NCBI GenBank assembly: GCA_934636305.1
Contig: CAKUAM010000034.1
Coordinates: 1-19,862 of the forward strand
Length of the DNA: 19,862 nt
Reading direction: 5' to 3'
Source: an uncultured Oscillospiraceae bacterium
Lineage (GTDB): Bacteria; Bacillota; Clostridia; Oscillospirales; Oscillospiraceae
In this document: positions 7,332 to 15,383 of the stretch, piece after piece
Layout of the letters: every line of letters starts with the position of its first letter
How positions within the stretch are numbered: the stretch's first letter is position 1
Translations under genes and position numbers: made by a program
The notes under the pieces: generated by a model
Seen by the model: the letters and a program-made list of their open reading frames with translations, nothing else
What the model was told of the DNA's origin: nothing
Database searches by the model: none

Positions 7332-9425
7332 ATGCAGACTGTATCGGATTTCTTTGGCTGTCATGTATTCAGCGAGTCGGTGATGAAGCAGAAGCTCCCC
7401 AAGGACGTATTCAAGGACGTCTATGCCGCAATCCACGAGGGCAAGCGGCTGGATCTGAATGCTGCAAACGTCGTGGCAAACTCCATGAAGGACTGGGCCA
7501 TTGAGCAGGGCGCGACGCATTTTACCCACTGGTTTCAGCCGATGACCGGCATCACGGCAGAAAAGCATGATTCCTTCATCTCCCCCACCGCCGACGGCGG
7601 CGTCATCATGGAGTTTTCGGGCAAGGAGCTCATCCAGGGCGAGCCGGATGCCTCCAGCTTCCCCTCCGGCGGTCTGCGCGCTACCTTTGAGGCCAGGGGC
7701 TACACCGCGTGGGACCCGACATCGTTCGCCTTCATCAAGGATCAGGTGCTCTATATCCCGACTGCATTCTGTTCCTATGGCGGCGAGGCTCTGGATAAAA
7801 AGACACCGCTCCTTCGCTCCATGCAGGCCATCAACAAGCAGGGCCTGCGCATTCTGAAGCTGTTCGGCCACACCAATGTCAAGGCCGTCCGCACGACGGT
7901 CGGCCCGGAGCAGGAGTATTTCCTGATTGATAAAAAGCTCTACGACCAGCGTAAGGACATCATCTACACCGGCCGCACGCTCTTTGGCGCAAAGCCGCCC
8001 AAGGGCCAGGAGCTGGACGACCATTATTTCGGCACCATCAAGCCGCGTGTTGCCGCCTTCATGCACGATCTGGACGACGAGCTCTGGAAGCTTGGCGTGC
8101 TGGCCAAGACTGAGCACAACGAGGTTGCCCCGGCACAGCACGAGCTTGCCCCCATCTTCACCACGACAAACATTGCTGCCGACCATAACCAGCTCACTAT
8201 GGAGCTCATGCAGAAAATCGCGCGCAAACACGGCATGGTCTGTCTGCTGCATGAAAAGCCCTTCGCCGGCGTCAACGGCTCCGGCAAGCACAACAACTGG
8301 TCCATTTCCACCGACGCAGGCGTCAATCTGCTGGAGCCCGGTGAGACGCCGAGCGAGAACGCGCAGTTTCTGCTGTTTCTGTGCGCCGTCATTCAGGCTG
8401 TCGACGATTATCAGGATCTGCTGCGCATCTCGGTTGCCTCTGCCGGCAATGACCACCGCCTTGGCGCCAACGAAGCGCCCCCTGCGGTCGTGTCCATGTT
8501 CCTCGGCACAGAGCTGACTGCAATTCTCGACGCCATCGAGTCTGACACCGCATACGACGCCAAGGAGAAGGAGCTTCTGAAGATCGGCGTACATGTTCTG
8601 CCGAAATTCCCGAAGGATACCACGGACCGCAACCGCACCTCCCCGTTCGCCTTTACCGGCAACAAATTTGAGTTCCGGATGCTGGGCTCCGCCGCCTCCA
8701 TTTCCGATGCAAACATCGTTCTGAACACCGCCGTGGCAGAGTCCCTGCGCCAGTACGCCGACACACTTGAGGGCGCGTCAGACTTTGAGTCTGCGCTGCA
8801 TGATCTCATCCGCGACACCATTGCCAAGCATAAGCGCATCATTTTCAACGGCAACGGCTACGATGCCAGCTGGCTGGCAGAAGCAGAGAAGCGCGGCCTG
8901 CTCAACCTCAAGGCAACGCCGGACTGTGTGCCGTATCTGCTGCTGAAAAAGAACATTGCGCTGTTCACCACACATAAAATCTACAGCGAAGCAGAGCTGC
9001 ATGCGCGCTACGAAATCATGCTGGAAAACTACTGCAAGGTTCTGCGCATTGAGGCGCTCACCATGCTGGACATGGTCTCGACCGATATTCTGCCTGCCGT
9101 TTCCGAGTATTCCAGCAAGCTGATGAAAACAGCTGCGGAAAAGAAATCTCTGCTGTCCGCCGCTGCCGGCGCATACGAGCTCAAAACTGCCTCTAAGCTG
9201 TCGGAGCTGACGGACACCGCCGCCAGCGAAGCTGCCGCACTCGACGAGGCGCTTCTGCAGGCCGGTGAGATTGCCGATGCAGGACAGGCCGCGAAATTCT
9301 ATCAGGAGCACGTGTTCCGCGACATGACGCAGCTGCGGCTGACCGTCGATGAAATGGAGACGCTTACCTCCCGCGCCTGCTGGCCGTATCCGTCCTACGG
9401 CGATCTGCTGTTCAGCGTCCGCTGA
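7332..9425 (+). CDS. glnN: Glutamine synthetase type III
   Basis: This 697-residue protein makes glutamine from glutamate, ammonia and ATP; type III enzymes are large (about 700 residues) dodecamers common in Bacteroides and clostridia. Catalytic-core signatures are visible: [10 protein letters not shown] (metal-binding glutamate region, near 195), [12 protein letters not shown] (near 261), [19 protein letters not shown] (the ATP/glutamate loop, near 308) and [20 protein letters not shown] (near 433). The C-terminal helical extension after about residue 560 is typical of the GSIII family. The ATG follows an AGTGAGGA ribosome site. The gene stands alone on its transcript, controlled by the attenuated leader, and pairs functionally with the divergent gltBD genes. 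The stop is TGA. Confidence 0.97.
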   Translation: MQTVSDFFGCHVFSESVMKQKLPKDVFKDVYAAIHEGKRLDLNAANVVANSMKDWAIEQGATHFTHWFQPMTGITAEKHDSFISPTADGGVIMEFSGKELIQGEPDASSFPSGGLRATFEARGYTAWDPTSFAFIKDQVLYIPTAFCSYGGEALDKKTPLLRSMQAINKQGLRILKLFGHTNVKAVRTTVGPEQEYFLIDKKLYDQRKDIIYTGRTLFGAKPPKGQELDDHYFGTIKPRVAAFMHDLDDELWKLGVLAKTEHNEVAPAQHELAPIFTTTNIAADHNQLTMELMQKIARKHGMVCLLHEKPFAGVNGSGKHNNWSISTDAGVNLLEPGETPSENAQFLLFLCAVIQAVDDYQDLLRISVASAGNDHRLGANEAPPAVVSMFLGTELTAILDAIESDTAYDAKEKELLKIGVHVLPKFPKDTTDRNRTSPFAFTGNKFEFRMLGSAASISDANIVLNTAVAESLRQYADTLEGASDFESALHDLIRDTIAKHKRIIFNGNGYDASWLAEAEKRGLLNLKATPDCVPYLLLKKNIALFTTHKIYSEAELHARYEIMLENYCKVLRIEALTMLDMVSTDILPAVSEYSSKLMKTAAEKKSLLSAAAGAYELKTASKLSELTDTAASEAAALDEALLQAGEIADAGQAAKFYQEHVFRDMTQLRLTVDEMETLTSRACWPYPSYGDLLFSVR

Positions 9426-9433
9426 CCAGCCGC

Positions 9434-9459
9434 GCAGTATACAATATATAATATACTGC
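9434..9459. repeat. Inverted repeat just after glnN
   Basis: The arms GCAGTATA and TATACTGC are perfect complements around a ten-base AT-rich centre. A moderately T-rich stretch (TATTGTTTTG) follows. It may weakly end the glnN transcript or be a protein-binding site; the sequence cannot decide. Confidence 0.5.
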
Positions 9460-9505
9460 TGCGTATTGTTTTGCTCGTTTCATGATTCCTCTTTTCATTT
9501 GTGTT

Positions 9506-9540
9506 GGCAGCGGCCCGCGGAGCTTCCGCGGGCTGCTGTC
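9506..9540. repeat. Very stable 16-bp hairpin between glnN and the small ORF
   Basis: The arms 9506-9521 and 9525-9540 pair over 16 positions (two G/T wobbles) around a GCT loop, with a CCCGCGGA/TCCGCGGG core. No T-run follows on either strand, so it is not a classical terminator. It could stabilise the 3' end of glnN mRNA or be part of a leader for the small ORF at 9618. Confidence 0.7.
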
Positions 9541-9617
9541 ATCCAGCCGCCAGATTTCACGCGCATTTTCCCTGCGCCCGCCATATACTCTTCAGGATCA
9601 AAAAAGGAGGCAGCCAC

Positions 9618-9710
9618 ATGCACAATTCCATGGTTCTAAAAAACACCGACTGCGGAGACGTAGACGATCTCATCTTCTGTGACGAGGACTACGAGGTCAG
9701 CCGCCGGTAA
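9618..9710 (+). CDS. Unrecognised 30-residue acidic small protein
   Basis: The ATG follows a full AAAGGAGG ribosome site with seven-base spacing, among the best in the window. The product begins MHNSMVLKNTDCGDVDDL and ends CDEDYEVSRR: two cysteines, eight acidic residues in the second half, and no membrane helix or signal peptide. A strong intrinsic terminator begins six bases after the TAA. I see a possible TATACT at 9584-9589 but no good -35, so it may be read from the glnN transcript. I do not recognise it. Options are a small regulatory protein linked to glnN, a peptide precursor, or a spurious ORF; the ribosome site and terminator make the last less likely. Confidence 0.6.
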   Translation: MHNSMVLKNTDCGDVDDLIFCDEDYEVSRR

Positions 9711-9715
9711 GGAAA

Positions 9716-9751
9716 AAAGGGGGCCGCTGCATGCTGCAGCAGGCCCCTTTT
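9716..9751 (+). terminator. Intrinsic terminator after the small ORF
   Basis: The stem has a GGGGCC/GGCCCC outer part and a GCTGCA/TGCAGC inner part, with one bulged A (9741) and a TGC loop. It is flanked by an A-run on the left and TTTT on the right. It isolates the small ORF from prfB. Confidence 0.88.
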
Positions 9752-9766
9752 CCCCGCTTTACCCCC

Positions 9767-9795
9767 TTTACAGCGCACATATTTTCCTGTATAAT
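9767..9795 (+). promoter_or_regulatory. Sigma-A promoter for prfB
   Basis: TTTACA (9767-9772) and TATAAT (9790-9795) are separated by 17 bases. The predicted start, near 9802, lies about 28 bases before the prfB ATG. Confidence 0.8.
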
Positions 9796-9829
9796 ATTTC
9801 TCGATAATTTTGAAAAGTGTGGGAAAAGC

Positions 9830-10957
9830 ATGATTGAATTCGATGAATATAAAGTAAAGCTCAATAATATCCGGCCAAAACTGGATGCCCTGGCAGATTC
9901 TCTTGGGATTGAACCGGCCTAGGAGGAAATGGAGCGGCTGCATGCGCAGATCGATTCCGACGGCTTCTGGGATAACCAGGAGGTTTCGCAGAAGGTCATG
10001 AAGCAGTGCCGCCTGCTGGAGTCCAAGGTTGAGATGTATCAGAAAATGTGCAGCCAGTGGGACGACCTGTTCACGCTGTGTGAAATGGCACTGGAGGACA
10101 ACGACGACTCCATGCTGCCGGAGCTCACCGAGGGCTATGCGCAGCTGGAGCAGCAGATGGAAAAGGCGCGGCTGGAAACGCTGCTGTCAGGCGAATACGA
10201 CAACAATAACGCCATTGTCTCCTTCCAGGCTGGTGCCGGCGGCACCGAGGCGCAGGACTGGGCCTCCATGCTCTACCGGATGTACACGCACTGGACCGAG
10301 CAGCACGGCCTGAGCTATAAGATTCTGGACTATCTTGACGGCGACGAGGCCGGCATCAAATCTGCCAGCATTCTCATCGAGGGCGAAAACGCCTACGGCC
10401 TTCTCAAGAGTGAAAACGGCGTGCACCGCCTTGTCCGCGTCTCTCCGTTCGATGCCAATGCCCGCCGCCAGACATCCTTCGCCGCGGTGGAGGTAATCCC
10501 GGAAATCACGGACGACTCCAACGACGTTGAGATCCGCCCCGAGGACATTGAAATGCAGGTTTACCGCTCGTCCGGTGCCGGCGGCCAGCACATCAACAAA
10601 ACATCTTCTGCGGTCCGCCTGATCCACAAGCCAACCGGTATTGTCGTCTCCTGCCAGACGCAGCGCGACCAGTTCCAGAACCGTGAAACCTGTATGCGCA
10701 TGCTGCGCTCCAAGCTCATTGAGATCAAAGAGCGCGAGCATCTCGACAAGATCTCCGATATCAAGGGCGCCCAGCTGAAGATTGAATGGGGCAGCCAGAT
10801 CCGTAACTATGTCTTTATGCCGTACACGCTGGTGAAGGACACCCGGACAGGCTTTGAAACCTCAAATGTGAACGCAGTCATGGACGGCGATCTGGACGGC
10901 TTCATCAACGCATATCTCACGTGCCTTGCAACCGGCACATGGGTCACAAAATCCTGA
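9830..10957 (+). CDS. prfB: Peptide chain release factor 2 with an in-frame UAG at codon 31
   Basis: RF2 releases finished proteins at UGA and UAA. The frame starts at ATG 9830 (MIEFDEYKVKLNNI, the usual clostridial RF2 beginning, with a weak GGGAAA ribosome site), meets TAG at 9920-9922, and continues in the same frame (EEMERLHAQI, DGFWDN) to TGA at 10957. The rest is complete: GAGGTEAQDWASMLYRMY with the catalytic-loop motif GAGGQHINKTSSAVR (GGQ near residue 249) and the C-terminal GFINAYL. The stop-recognition tripeptide expected as SPF is present in VRVSPFDA. Homologous RF2s carry a sense residue, typically Lys, where the TAG stands (AKEE), so one A-to-T change explains it. There is no CTT-TGA programmed frameshift site and no reading-frame change. 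ATG 9929 could restart translation, but AGGAGG is only two bases away, which is too close for normal initiation. Confidence 0.93.
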
Positions 10958-10984
10958 TTTTCCAGCAAAAGCTTGATTTAGCAC

Positions 10985-11013
10985 TTGCATTCGGCAGCAG
11001 ATTATGATATGAT
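10985..11013 (+). promoter_or_regulatory. Sigma-A promoter for secG
   Basis: TTGCAT (10985-10990) and TATGAT (11008-11013) are separated by 17 bases. The leader of about 80 bases contains a hairpin (11059-11083, eight pairs including wobbles, nine-base loop) before the GGAGG ribosome site; its role is unknown. Confidence 0.72.
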
Positions 11014-11100
11014 TTTTTAGCTGTCTGAAGCATCAGCATCTTTGTATATTATCACGGCTGTCGTCCGCCGACAAAGGACGGCGACGAATTTGGAGGAATT

Positions 11101-11340
11101 ATGACTGCTCTGCATACGATTTTGACGATTATCCAGCTGATTCTGGCCGTCGGCCTTGTTGTTGTCGTGACGCTGCAGTCCGGCAAGTCTGCCGGTCTGT
11201 CCGGTGCCATCGCCGGCGGCAATGGCGACTCTTACCTTGGCAAGAACAAGGGCAAGGGCCTCGATGCCAAGCTTGCGCTTGCAACCAAGTGGGTCGGCGG
11301 TGTGTTCATCGTCCTGACGCTGGTTCTGAATCTGTTCTGA
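11101..11340 (+). CDS. secG: Preprotein translocase subunit SecG
   Basis: This 79-residue membrane protein is the small subunit of the SecYEG channel, which aids preprotein export. Two hydrophobic helices (about residues 5-25 and 58-78) flank a glycine-rich loop. The family signature LQSGKSAGLSGAIAGG is at residues 25-40. Length is normal. The ATG has GGAGG six bases upstream, and an intrinsic terminator follows directly, so it is probably monocistronic. The TGA stop and GC-rich codon use match its neighbours. Confidence 0.95.
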   Translation: MTALHTILTIIQLILAVGLVVVVTLQSGKSAGLSGAIAGGNGDSYLGKNKGKGLDAKLALATKWVGGVFIVLTLVLNLF

Positions 11341-11343
11341 GCT

Positions 11344-12327
11344 TTATACCAGGGAGCTGTCTTGCGCAGGCAAGGCAGCTTTTTTTATTTCTGCCCCGCG
11401 GTAGTAATAGCGCAGAATCGTCTGGTAGTCAAAGCCCAGCCGTGCGATGGCATCGGCTCCGTACTGGCTCATGCCGACGCGGTGCCCGAAGCCCAGCACG
11501 TCAAACTGGAACGCCCCGTTTTCCCACTGCAGCGTAAACTTTGTGGAGTTGAGCCCAAACGCACGGCGCAGCGCCGTGCCGGCAAAGCTCCTGCCGCCAA
11601 TTATGGCGGTATCCACACCACCGCCTGCTGTCCGCGTAATCTGCGTGACCCACGCAGCCTGATCCGCGCCAAGCGTGATCCCGGGCTCCATGCTCTGCAG
11701 CGTCTGGGCAAACGTGTCCGCCGGAACGGACACCGTGCTTGCATACCGGGCCGCGCGCTGTTCCCCCGGGCTCGGCACGGACTGCAGGTACGCAACCGCG
11801 CTCCCCCAGACCGCTGCAGCGTCCTCCGTCGTGCCGCCGGAACAGGAAAAGTACACCGCGTCAATGAGCGCTCCATCATACAGCAGCACCTCATCGCCGG
11901 TATCCTCCACCACCTGCCGGGCATCCTCCCACACGCCGTCAAAGGTGTCCGCGTAGCGCTGCTGCAGTGCCTGTATGCTCAGGCACGCCTGGCAGCAGGC
12001 ACTGTCCGTACAGACATCTGCGTCCGGATGCTTGCCGCGCTGCATCTGCCGCACAGCAAATGTCCGCGCCGCAACGACCTGCGCCTTGCGCGCCTCCGGC
12101 GCAAAGGACACAGGCATCTCCGACAAAACCACCCGCGTGAGATATTCCTCCATACCAAGCGTCTCCACCTCGCCGCCCTCCAGCACGCGCAGCGTCTGCG
12201 CCTGCGCAGACGGCTGCTCGACCACAAGCACCATCGGCGACAGCTGCGCGGCCTTCTTTTTCCCTCCGCCCGGGAGCAGCAGCACCGCCGCCAGTGACAC
12301 AATCCCCACCTTTACAATTGTAGACAT
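11344..12327 (-). CDS. spoIID: SpoIID-like peptidoglycan lytic transglycosylase (stage II sporulation)
   Basis: SpoIID cleaves peptidoglycan glycan strands during engulfment of the forespore, working with SpoIIM and SpoIIP. I use ATG 12327 (327 residues), which has AAAGGA about ten bases upstream; a TTG 24 bases further up has no ribosome site. An N-terminal membrane segment (residues about 4-20) anchors it outside the membrane. The family block EEYLTRVVLSEMPVSF contains the predicted catalytic Glu70, followed by KAQVVAARTFAV. A cysteine cluster (CTDSACCQACLS), the SCSGGTTEDAAAVWG motif and the terminal FGHRVGMSQYGADAIA and YQTILRYYYRGAEI blocks complete the fold. The last dozen residues are encoded through the secG terminator, an unusual tail. 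A SpoIID/LytB relative with another role is possible. Confidence 0.9.
   Translation of the reverse strand: MSTIVKVGIVSLAAVLLLPGGGKKKAAQLSPMVLVVEQPSAQAQTLRVLEGGEVETLGMEEYLTRVVLSEMPVSFAPEARKAQVVAARTFAVRQMQRGKHPDADVCTDSACCQACLSIQALQQRYADTFDGVWEDARQVVEDTGDEVLLYDGALIDAVYFSCSGGTTEDAAAVWGSAVAYLQSVPSPGEQRAARYASTVSVPADTFAQTLQSMEPGITLGADQAAWVTQITRTAGGGVDTAIIGGRSFAGTALRRAFGLNSTKFTLQWENGAFQFDVLGFGHRVGMSQYGADAIARLGFDYQTILRYYYRGAEIKKAALPAQDSSLV
11355..11387 (+). terminator. Intrinsic terminator of secG
   Basis: A ten-pair stem (AGCTGTCTTG with CAAGGCAGCT, one G/U) around a CGCAGG loop is followed by seven T. It lies inside the last codons of the convergent spoIID-like gene, so the two genes overlap at their 3' ends. 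Confidence 0.9.
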
Positions 12328-12403
12328 GTCCGCACCGTCCTTTCTGCCCAAGCCTATGCCTGTGCCTGCCCCGGTATGCGCCGCGCGCAGATTGACATAA
12401 AAC

Positions 12404-12432
12404 TTGACACCTTTTTGTATCCGTCGTATAAT
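12404..12432 (+). promoter_or_regulatory. Sigma-A promoter for the TPR-LRR gene
   Basis: TTGACA (12404-12409) and TATAAT (12427-12432) are separated by 17 bases: perfect consensus hexamers. The start is expected near 12439. Confidence 0.9.
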
Positions 12433-12458
12433 AGCATCAGTTTCTTTGCGCAGTATCC

Positions 12459-12474
12459 AGCGTCAACTGACGCT
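12459..12474. repeat. Palindrome in the TPR-LRR gene leader
   Basis: AGCGTCA and TGACGCT are perfect complements around AC, about 20 bases past the predicted transcription start. It may be an operator or an RNA hairpin with a six-base loop. Confidence 0.5.
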
Positions 12475-12527
12475 ATACGCGCCTGCATATCTGCAGTCAT
12501 TTTTCACGTTCAGATTGGAGCTTCCGC

Positions 12528-14210
12528 ATGAAACATGTTTTAAAGATATTGATTCCGGTTCTGCTGGTCGTTGCGCTGCTTGTCGGCGCATGCTGCTTTT
12601 TCCTGATTGCCCGGCGGGATGTCACAGAGAGCATTTTCCGCTATTGGGGCGACCATTTTTACAACCGCGGCCGCTACGGACGTGCGGTAAGCCTCTATCG
12701 ACTTGCCAGCCATTTTGCTCCGCAGGATGCCGATCTTGCCATCCGGCTATCCAACGCATACGTACAGTCCGGTAATTACACAAAGGCAGAATATACGCTC
12801 GTCAACGCCATCACGCAGAGCCCGGATTCCGTGGAGCTCTATGTGGCCCTGTCCGGCGTGTACGTTGCGCAGGATAAGCTTCTTGATGCAGAGACGATGC
12901 TGGGCCGCATTACAAACGACAGTGTCAAAACACAGATTGACGCGATGCGCCCCGCCGCCCCCACCATTGAGCCCGAAAGCGGCACTTATTCCGAATACAT
13001 CGACGTCACCATCTCCGGCACCAATGGAACGGTATACGCCGTTCTGAACAGCGATTTCCCCTCCTCTGAGCATGATCTCTACACCGGCCCCATCACGCTG
13101 GCCGGCGGAGAAAGCAAAATTGTCGCGCTGAGTGTGGCCGATAACGGCCTTGTCAGTGACGCTGCCTATGCCGGCTACACAATCGGTAACGTTGTCGAGC
13201 CGGTCACGCTCACCGATGCCGGGCTGGATGCCTATGTCCGGGAGCTTCTGGGCAAAACAGCCGCCTCCACGCTGATGACGGATGAGCTCTGGGCCATCGA
13301 ATCACTGGATCTGCCGGACACGGTACAGTCGCTGGACGATCTGCCGCTGTTCTCCGGTTTGCAGTCGCTCTCCATCCATAACGCTGCCACGCTGGATCTG
13401 AGCATTGTCTCCCAGCTGCCGACGCTGCGCAAGCTGGATCTGTCCGGCTGCACAATCTCCACCGCGGTCATGAATGCCATCGTATCTCTGTCGGAGCTCA
13501 CGAGCCTCAACCTCTCCGGCTGCGCTGTGGCGGATATCAACGCCATCATTGGCCTGCAGAAGCTGCAGACGCTGGATCTGTCCAATAATACCATCTCGGA
13601 TCTCACGGCGCTGTCCGCATTGACCGCGCTGCGGGAGCTGAACCTGACCAATAACCCCATCACCTCGCTCAGCAATCTGAAAAACTGCACTGAGCTTGAA
13701 ATTCTGTATGCCGAGCAGTGCTCCATCTCCCGTATCTCCGGCCTTGCCGACCATACGAAGCTCAAGGAGCTGCATCTTGCACATAACAGCATCTCTGATA
13801 TTTCCGTGCTCAGCTCCTGCCCCGCGCTGACATACGTGGATCTTGGCTATAACTCCATTTCGGATATCTCTGTTCTGGCAGAGCTGCCAGCACTTGTGGA
13901 CCTCTACATCAGCAACAACCAGATTACAGTTTTCCCCACATTCAGCAAGAGCACACCGCTGTGGCACGTCGATGTCAGCCACAACGCCATCGAGGATCTG
14001 TCCGGTCTGGAGGGGAATCTGTCCCTCAACTTCATCTATGCCGACTATAACAAGATCAAGTCCATCGCTGTGCTGGAATCGTGCTCCATGCTTGTCCAGA
14101 TGGATCTGTGGGACAATCCCGTAAGCGCCGAGGAGGTCAAGAAGCTGCAGGATGTCGGCATTATCATCAACTATAACCCCAACTATCAGGAACCGACAGA
14201 GGCCGCGTAA
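12528..14210 (+). CDS. Membrane-anchored TPR and leucine-rich-repeat protein
   Basis: This 560-residue protein starts with a strong membrane helix (about residues 5-27) and no clear cleavage site, so it is probably anchored with the rest outside. Residues about 35-135 are TPR-like helices (HFYNRGRYGRAVSLYRLA, then SNAYVQSGNYTKAEYTLV). Residues about 145-226 resemble the chitobiase C-terminal beta-sandwich domain (IEPESGTYSEYIDVTIS). From about 255 to 545 come some twelve internalin-type leucine-rich repeats of about 22 residues (LQTLDLSNNTISDLTALSAL). Function is unknown; the architecture suits protein binding at the cell surface. It has its own promoter and terminator and is not in an operon. 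No LPXTG sorting motif is present. Confidence 0.85.
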   Translation: MKHVLKILIPVLLVVALLVGACCFFLIARRDVTESIFRYWGDHFYNRGRYGRAVSLYRLASHFAPQDADLAIRLSNAYVQSGNYTKAEYTLVNAITQSPDSVELYVALSGVYVAQDKLLDAETMLGRITNDSVKTQIDAMRPAAPTIEPESGTYSEYIDVTISGTNGTVYAVLNSDFPSSEHDLYTGPITLAGGESKIVALSVADNGLVSDAAYAGYTIGNVVEPVTLTDAGLDAYVRELLGKTAASTLMTDELWAIESLDLPDTVQSLDDLPLFSGLQSLSIHNAATLDLSIVSQLPTLRKLDLSGCTISTAVMNAIVSLSELTSLNLSGCAVADINAIIGLQKLQTLDLSNNTISDLTALSALTALRELNLTNNPITSLSNLKNCTELEILYAEQCSISRISGLADHTKLKELHLAHNSISDISVLSSCPALTYVDLGYNSISDISVLAELPALVDLYISNNQITVFPTFSKSTPLWHVDVSHNAIEDLSGLEGNLSLNFIYADYNKIKSIAVLESCSMLVQMDLWDNPVSAEEVKKLQDVGIIINYNPNYQEPTEAA

Positions 14211-14218
14211 CGCACCTG

Positions 14219-14254
14219 AAAAATCCCGGATCGTGAACGATCCGGGATTTTTTT
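14219..14254. terminator. Bidirectional terminator between the LRR gene and cotJC
   Basis: A perfect 13-pair stem (AAATCCCGGATCG with its complement) around TGAA is followed by seven or more T on the plus strand and five T on the minus strand. It serves both convergent genes. Confidence 0.95.
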
Positions 14255-14266
14255 GCTTCAACCGCG

Positions 14267-14875
14267 TCAGTGCCCCGTTGTCAGATTGAGTGCCGGGTTC
14301 ATGTAATAGACATTTTTCTCATCCAGCCGCCGGCGCAGCAGCTCCACGGCCTCGCCGAAGCGCTGGAAGTGGACGATCTCCCGCTCACGCAGGAACCGAA
14401 TGACATCATTGACATCCGGATCATCCGACATGCGCAGAATGTTGTCATACGTCACCCGTGCCTTCTGCTCGGCCGCAAGATCCTCCGTCAGATCCGCAAT
14501 CGGATCGCCCGTGACAGCCATGGTTGCCGCGCTCCACGGCGTGCCGGATGCTGCCTGCGGATAGACCCCCGCCGTGTGATCGACAAAGTAGCCGGCAAAG
14601 CCCGCTGATCGGATCTGTTCCTCCGTAAGCGTCCGCGTCAGCTGATGCACAATCGTCCCTACAATCTCCAAATGCCCGAGCTCCTCAGTACCAATATCCG
14701 TCAACAGACCCTTGAGCTCTGGGTAGGGCATGGAATAGCGCTGGCTGAGATAACGCAGCGATGCGCCCAACTCACCATCCGGCCCACCGTATTGGGAAAT
14801 TATTACAGCTGCCAACTGTGGATTCGGATTCGTAATGCGAACCGGGTACTGCAGCTTTTTTTCATATACAAACAT
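14267..14875 (-). CDS. cotJC: CotJC, manganese-catalase-like spore coat protein
   Basis: This 202-residue protein belongs to the manganese catalase family and is a component of the inner spore coat. Ferritin-like helices carry the expected metal-ligand patterns: a Glu in DGELGASLRYL, TDIGTEELGHLEIV (E-x2-H, near residues 66-73), LTEDLAAEQKARVTYDNIL, and REREIVHFQRFGEA (E-x2-H near residue 165). Length matches the family (about 190-200). The start lies three bases after the CotJA-JB stop, with its GGAGGAA ribosome site inside the end of that gene, so the two are coupled. CotJC in Bacillus subtilis associates with CotJA; enzymatic catalase activity here is inferred only from the ligands. Confidence 0.93.
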   Translation of the reverse strand: MFVYEKKLQYPVRITNPNPQLAAVIISQYGGPDGELGASLRYLSQRYSMPYPELKGLLTDIGTEELGHLEIVGTIVHQLTRTLTEEQIRSAGFAGYFVDHTAGVYPQAASGTPWSAATMAVTGDPIADLTEDLAAEQKARVTYDNILRMSDDPDVNDVIRFLREREIVHFQRFGEAVELLRRRLDEKNVYYMNPALNLTTGH

Positions 14876-14878
14876 GGC

Positions 14879-15337
14879 TCATTCCTCCGTTTCTGCGTCC
14901 CACGGCCATGGATCATCCAGCCATGTGTACTTCCCGCTGGCCGCAGCCTGGGTCTGCTGCAGCGCGATGCCGCTCTGCTCGGCCTGCTGCCGGAGCATTT
15001 CCAGCTGCTCCACATACTGATTGAACAGCTGCACCGCCTCGCTGTCATCCGCATGCGTATCGAGATACAATCCAAGCTCTGTCACCGCAAAATTGACCGC
15101 CTGCAGATCCCGCAGATATCCTGCCTCCCGCGGCTCTACGTTGCTCTGGCCCCGGTATGGAAGATCCAGCCCCGGGAATATCGTCCCCTTTGCCAGCGCC
15201 CGGCCCGCTGCGTATCTCTGCGGATTGCTGTTCTGGAATGGAACATATGGATTTGCCAGAGGTGCACAGGTGGGTAAGCTCCCCATCGCGTCCTCGCACC
15301 CGGCGGCCTGCGCCGCCATGTGATTCTGTTCTGCCAA
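14879..15337 (-). CDS. cotJA-cotJB: Fused CotJA-CotJB spore coat protein
   Basis: One 152-residue reading frame contains both small CotJ proteins. Residues about 25-60 match CotJA (NPYVPFQNSN, then RALAKGTIFPGLDLPY). Residues about 73-152 match CotJB (LRDLQAVNFAVTELGLYLDTH, DDSEAVQLFNQYVEQLE, and a tryptophan-rich end WLDDPWPWD). I chose TTG 15337 as start because AAGGAG lies eight bases upstream; the longer frame to 15400 has no ribosome site and the ATG at 15319 is too far from one. Elsewhere cotJA and cotJB are separate genes of about 80-90 codons, so this is a fusion or stop-codon loss. It is first in a two-gene operon with cotJC. Confidence 0.85.
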   Translation of the reverse strand: MAEQNHMAAQAAGCEDAMGSLPTCAPLANPYVPFQNSNPQRYAAGRALAKGTIFPGLDLPYRGQSNVEPREAGYLRDLQAVNFAVTELGLYLDTHADDSEAVQLFNQYVEQLEMLRQQAEQSGIALQQTQAAASGKYTWLDDPWPWDAETEE

Positions 15338-15375
15338 GATAAAGGCTCCTTTCCGGGGTGATTTCGCCCCGAAGC

Positions 15376-15383
15376 AATCTATG
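15376..15383 (-). promoter_or_regulatory. Possible sporulation-sigma -10 box for cotJ
   Basis: CATAGATT on the minus strand resembles the sigma-E/sigma-K -10 (CATA start), about 40 bases before the chosen TTG. I found no convincing -35, so this is only a candidate. Confidence 0.25.

Noticed and set aside
7305..8594. 429-codon minus-strand ORF opposite glnN
   Set aside because: It is a shadow of glnN, with no ribosome site and no family motif.
9506..9540. Intrinsic terminator of glnN
   Set aside because: The stem is very strong, but neither strand has a T-run after it.
9899..9931. Classic programmed +1 frameshift in prfB
   Set aside because: There is no CTT-TGA slippery site, and the frames before and after the stop are the same, so a frameshift would destroy the product rather than restore it.
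9921..9931. AGGAGG as the ribosome site for a prfB start at ATG 9929
   Set aside because: Only two bases separate AGGAGG from the ATG, and the bases are the ordinary Lys-Glu-Glu codons of RF2. Restart after the UAG is possible but normal initiation is unlikely.
12328..12400. Sigma-E promoter for the spoIID-like gene
   Set aside because: A CATACC on the minus strand resembles a -10 box, but the last base of the consensus and a good -35 are missing.
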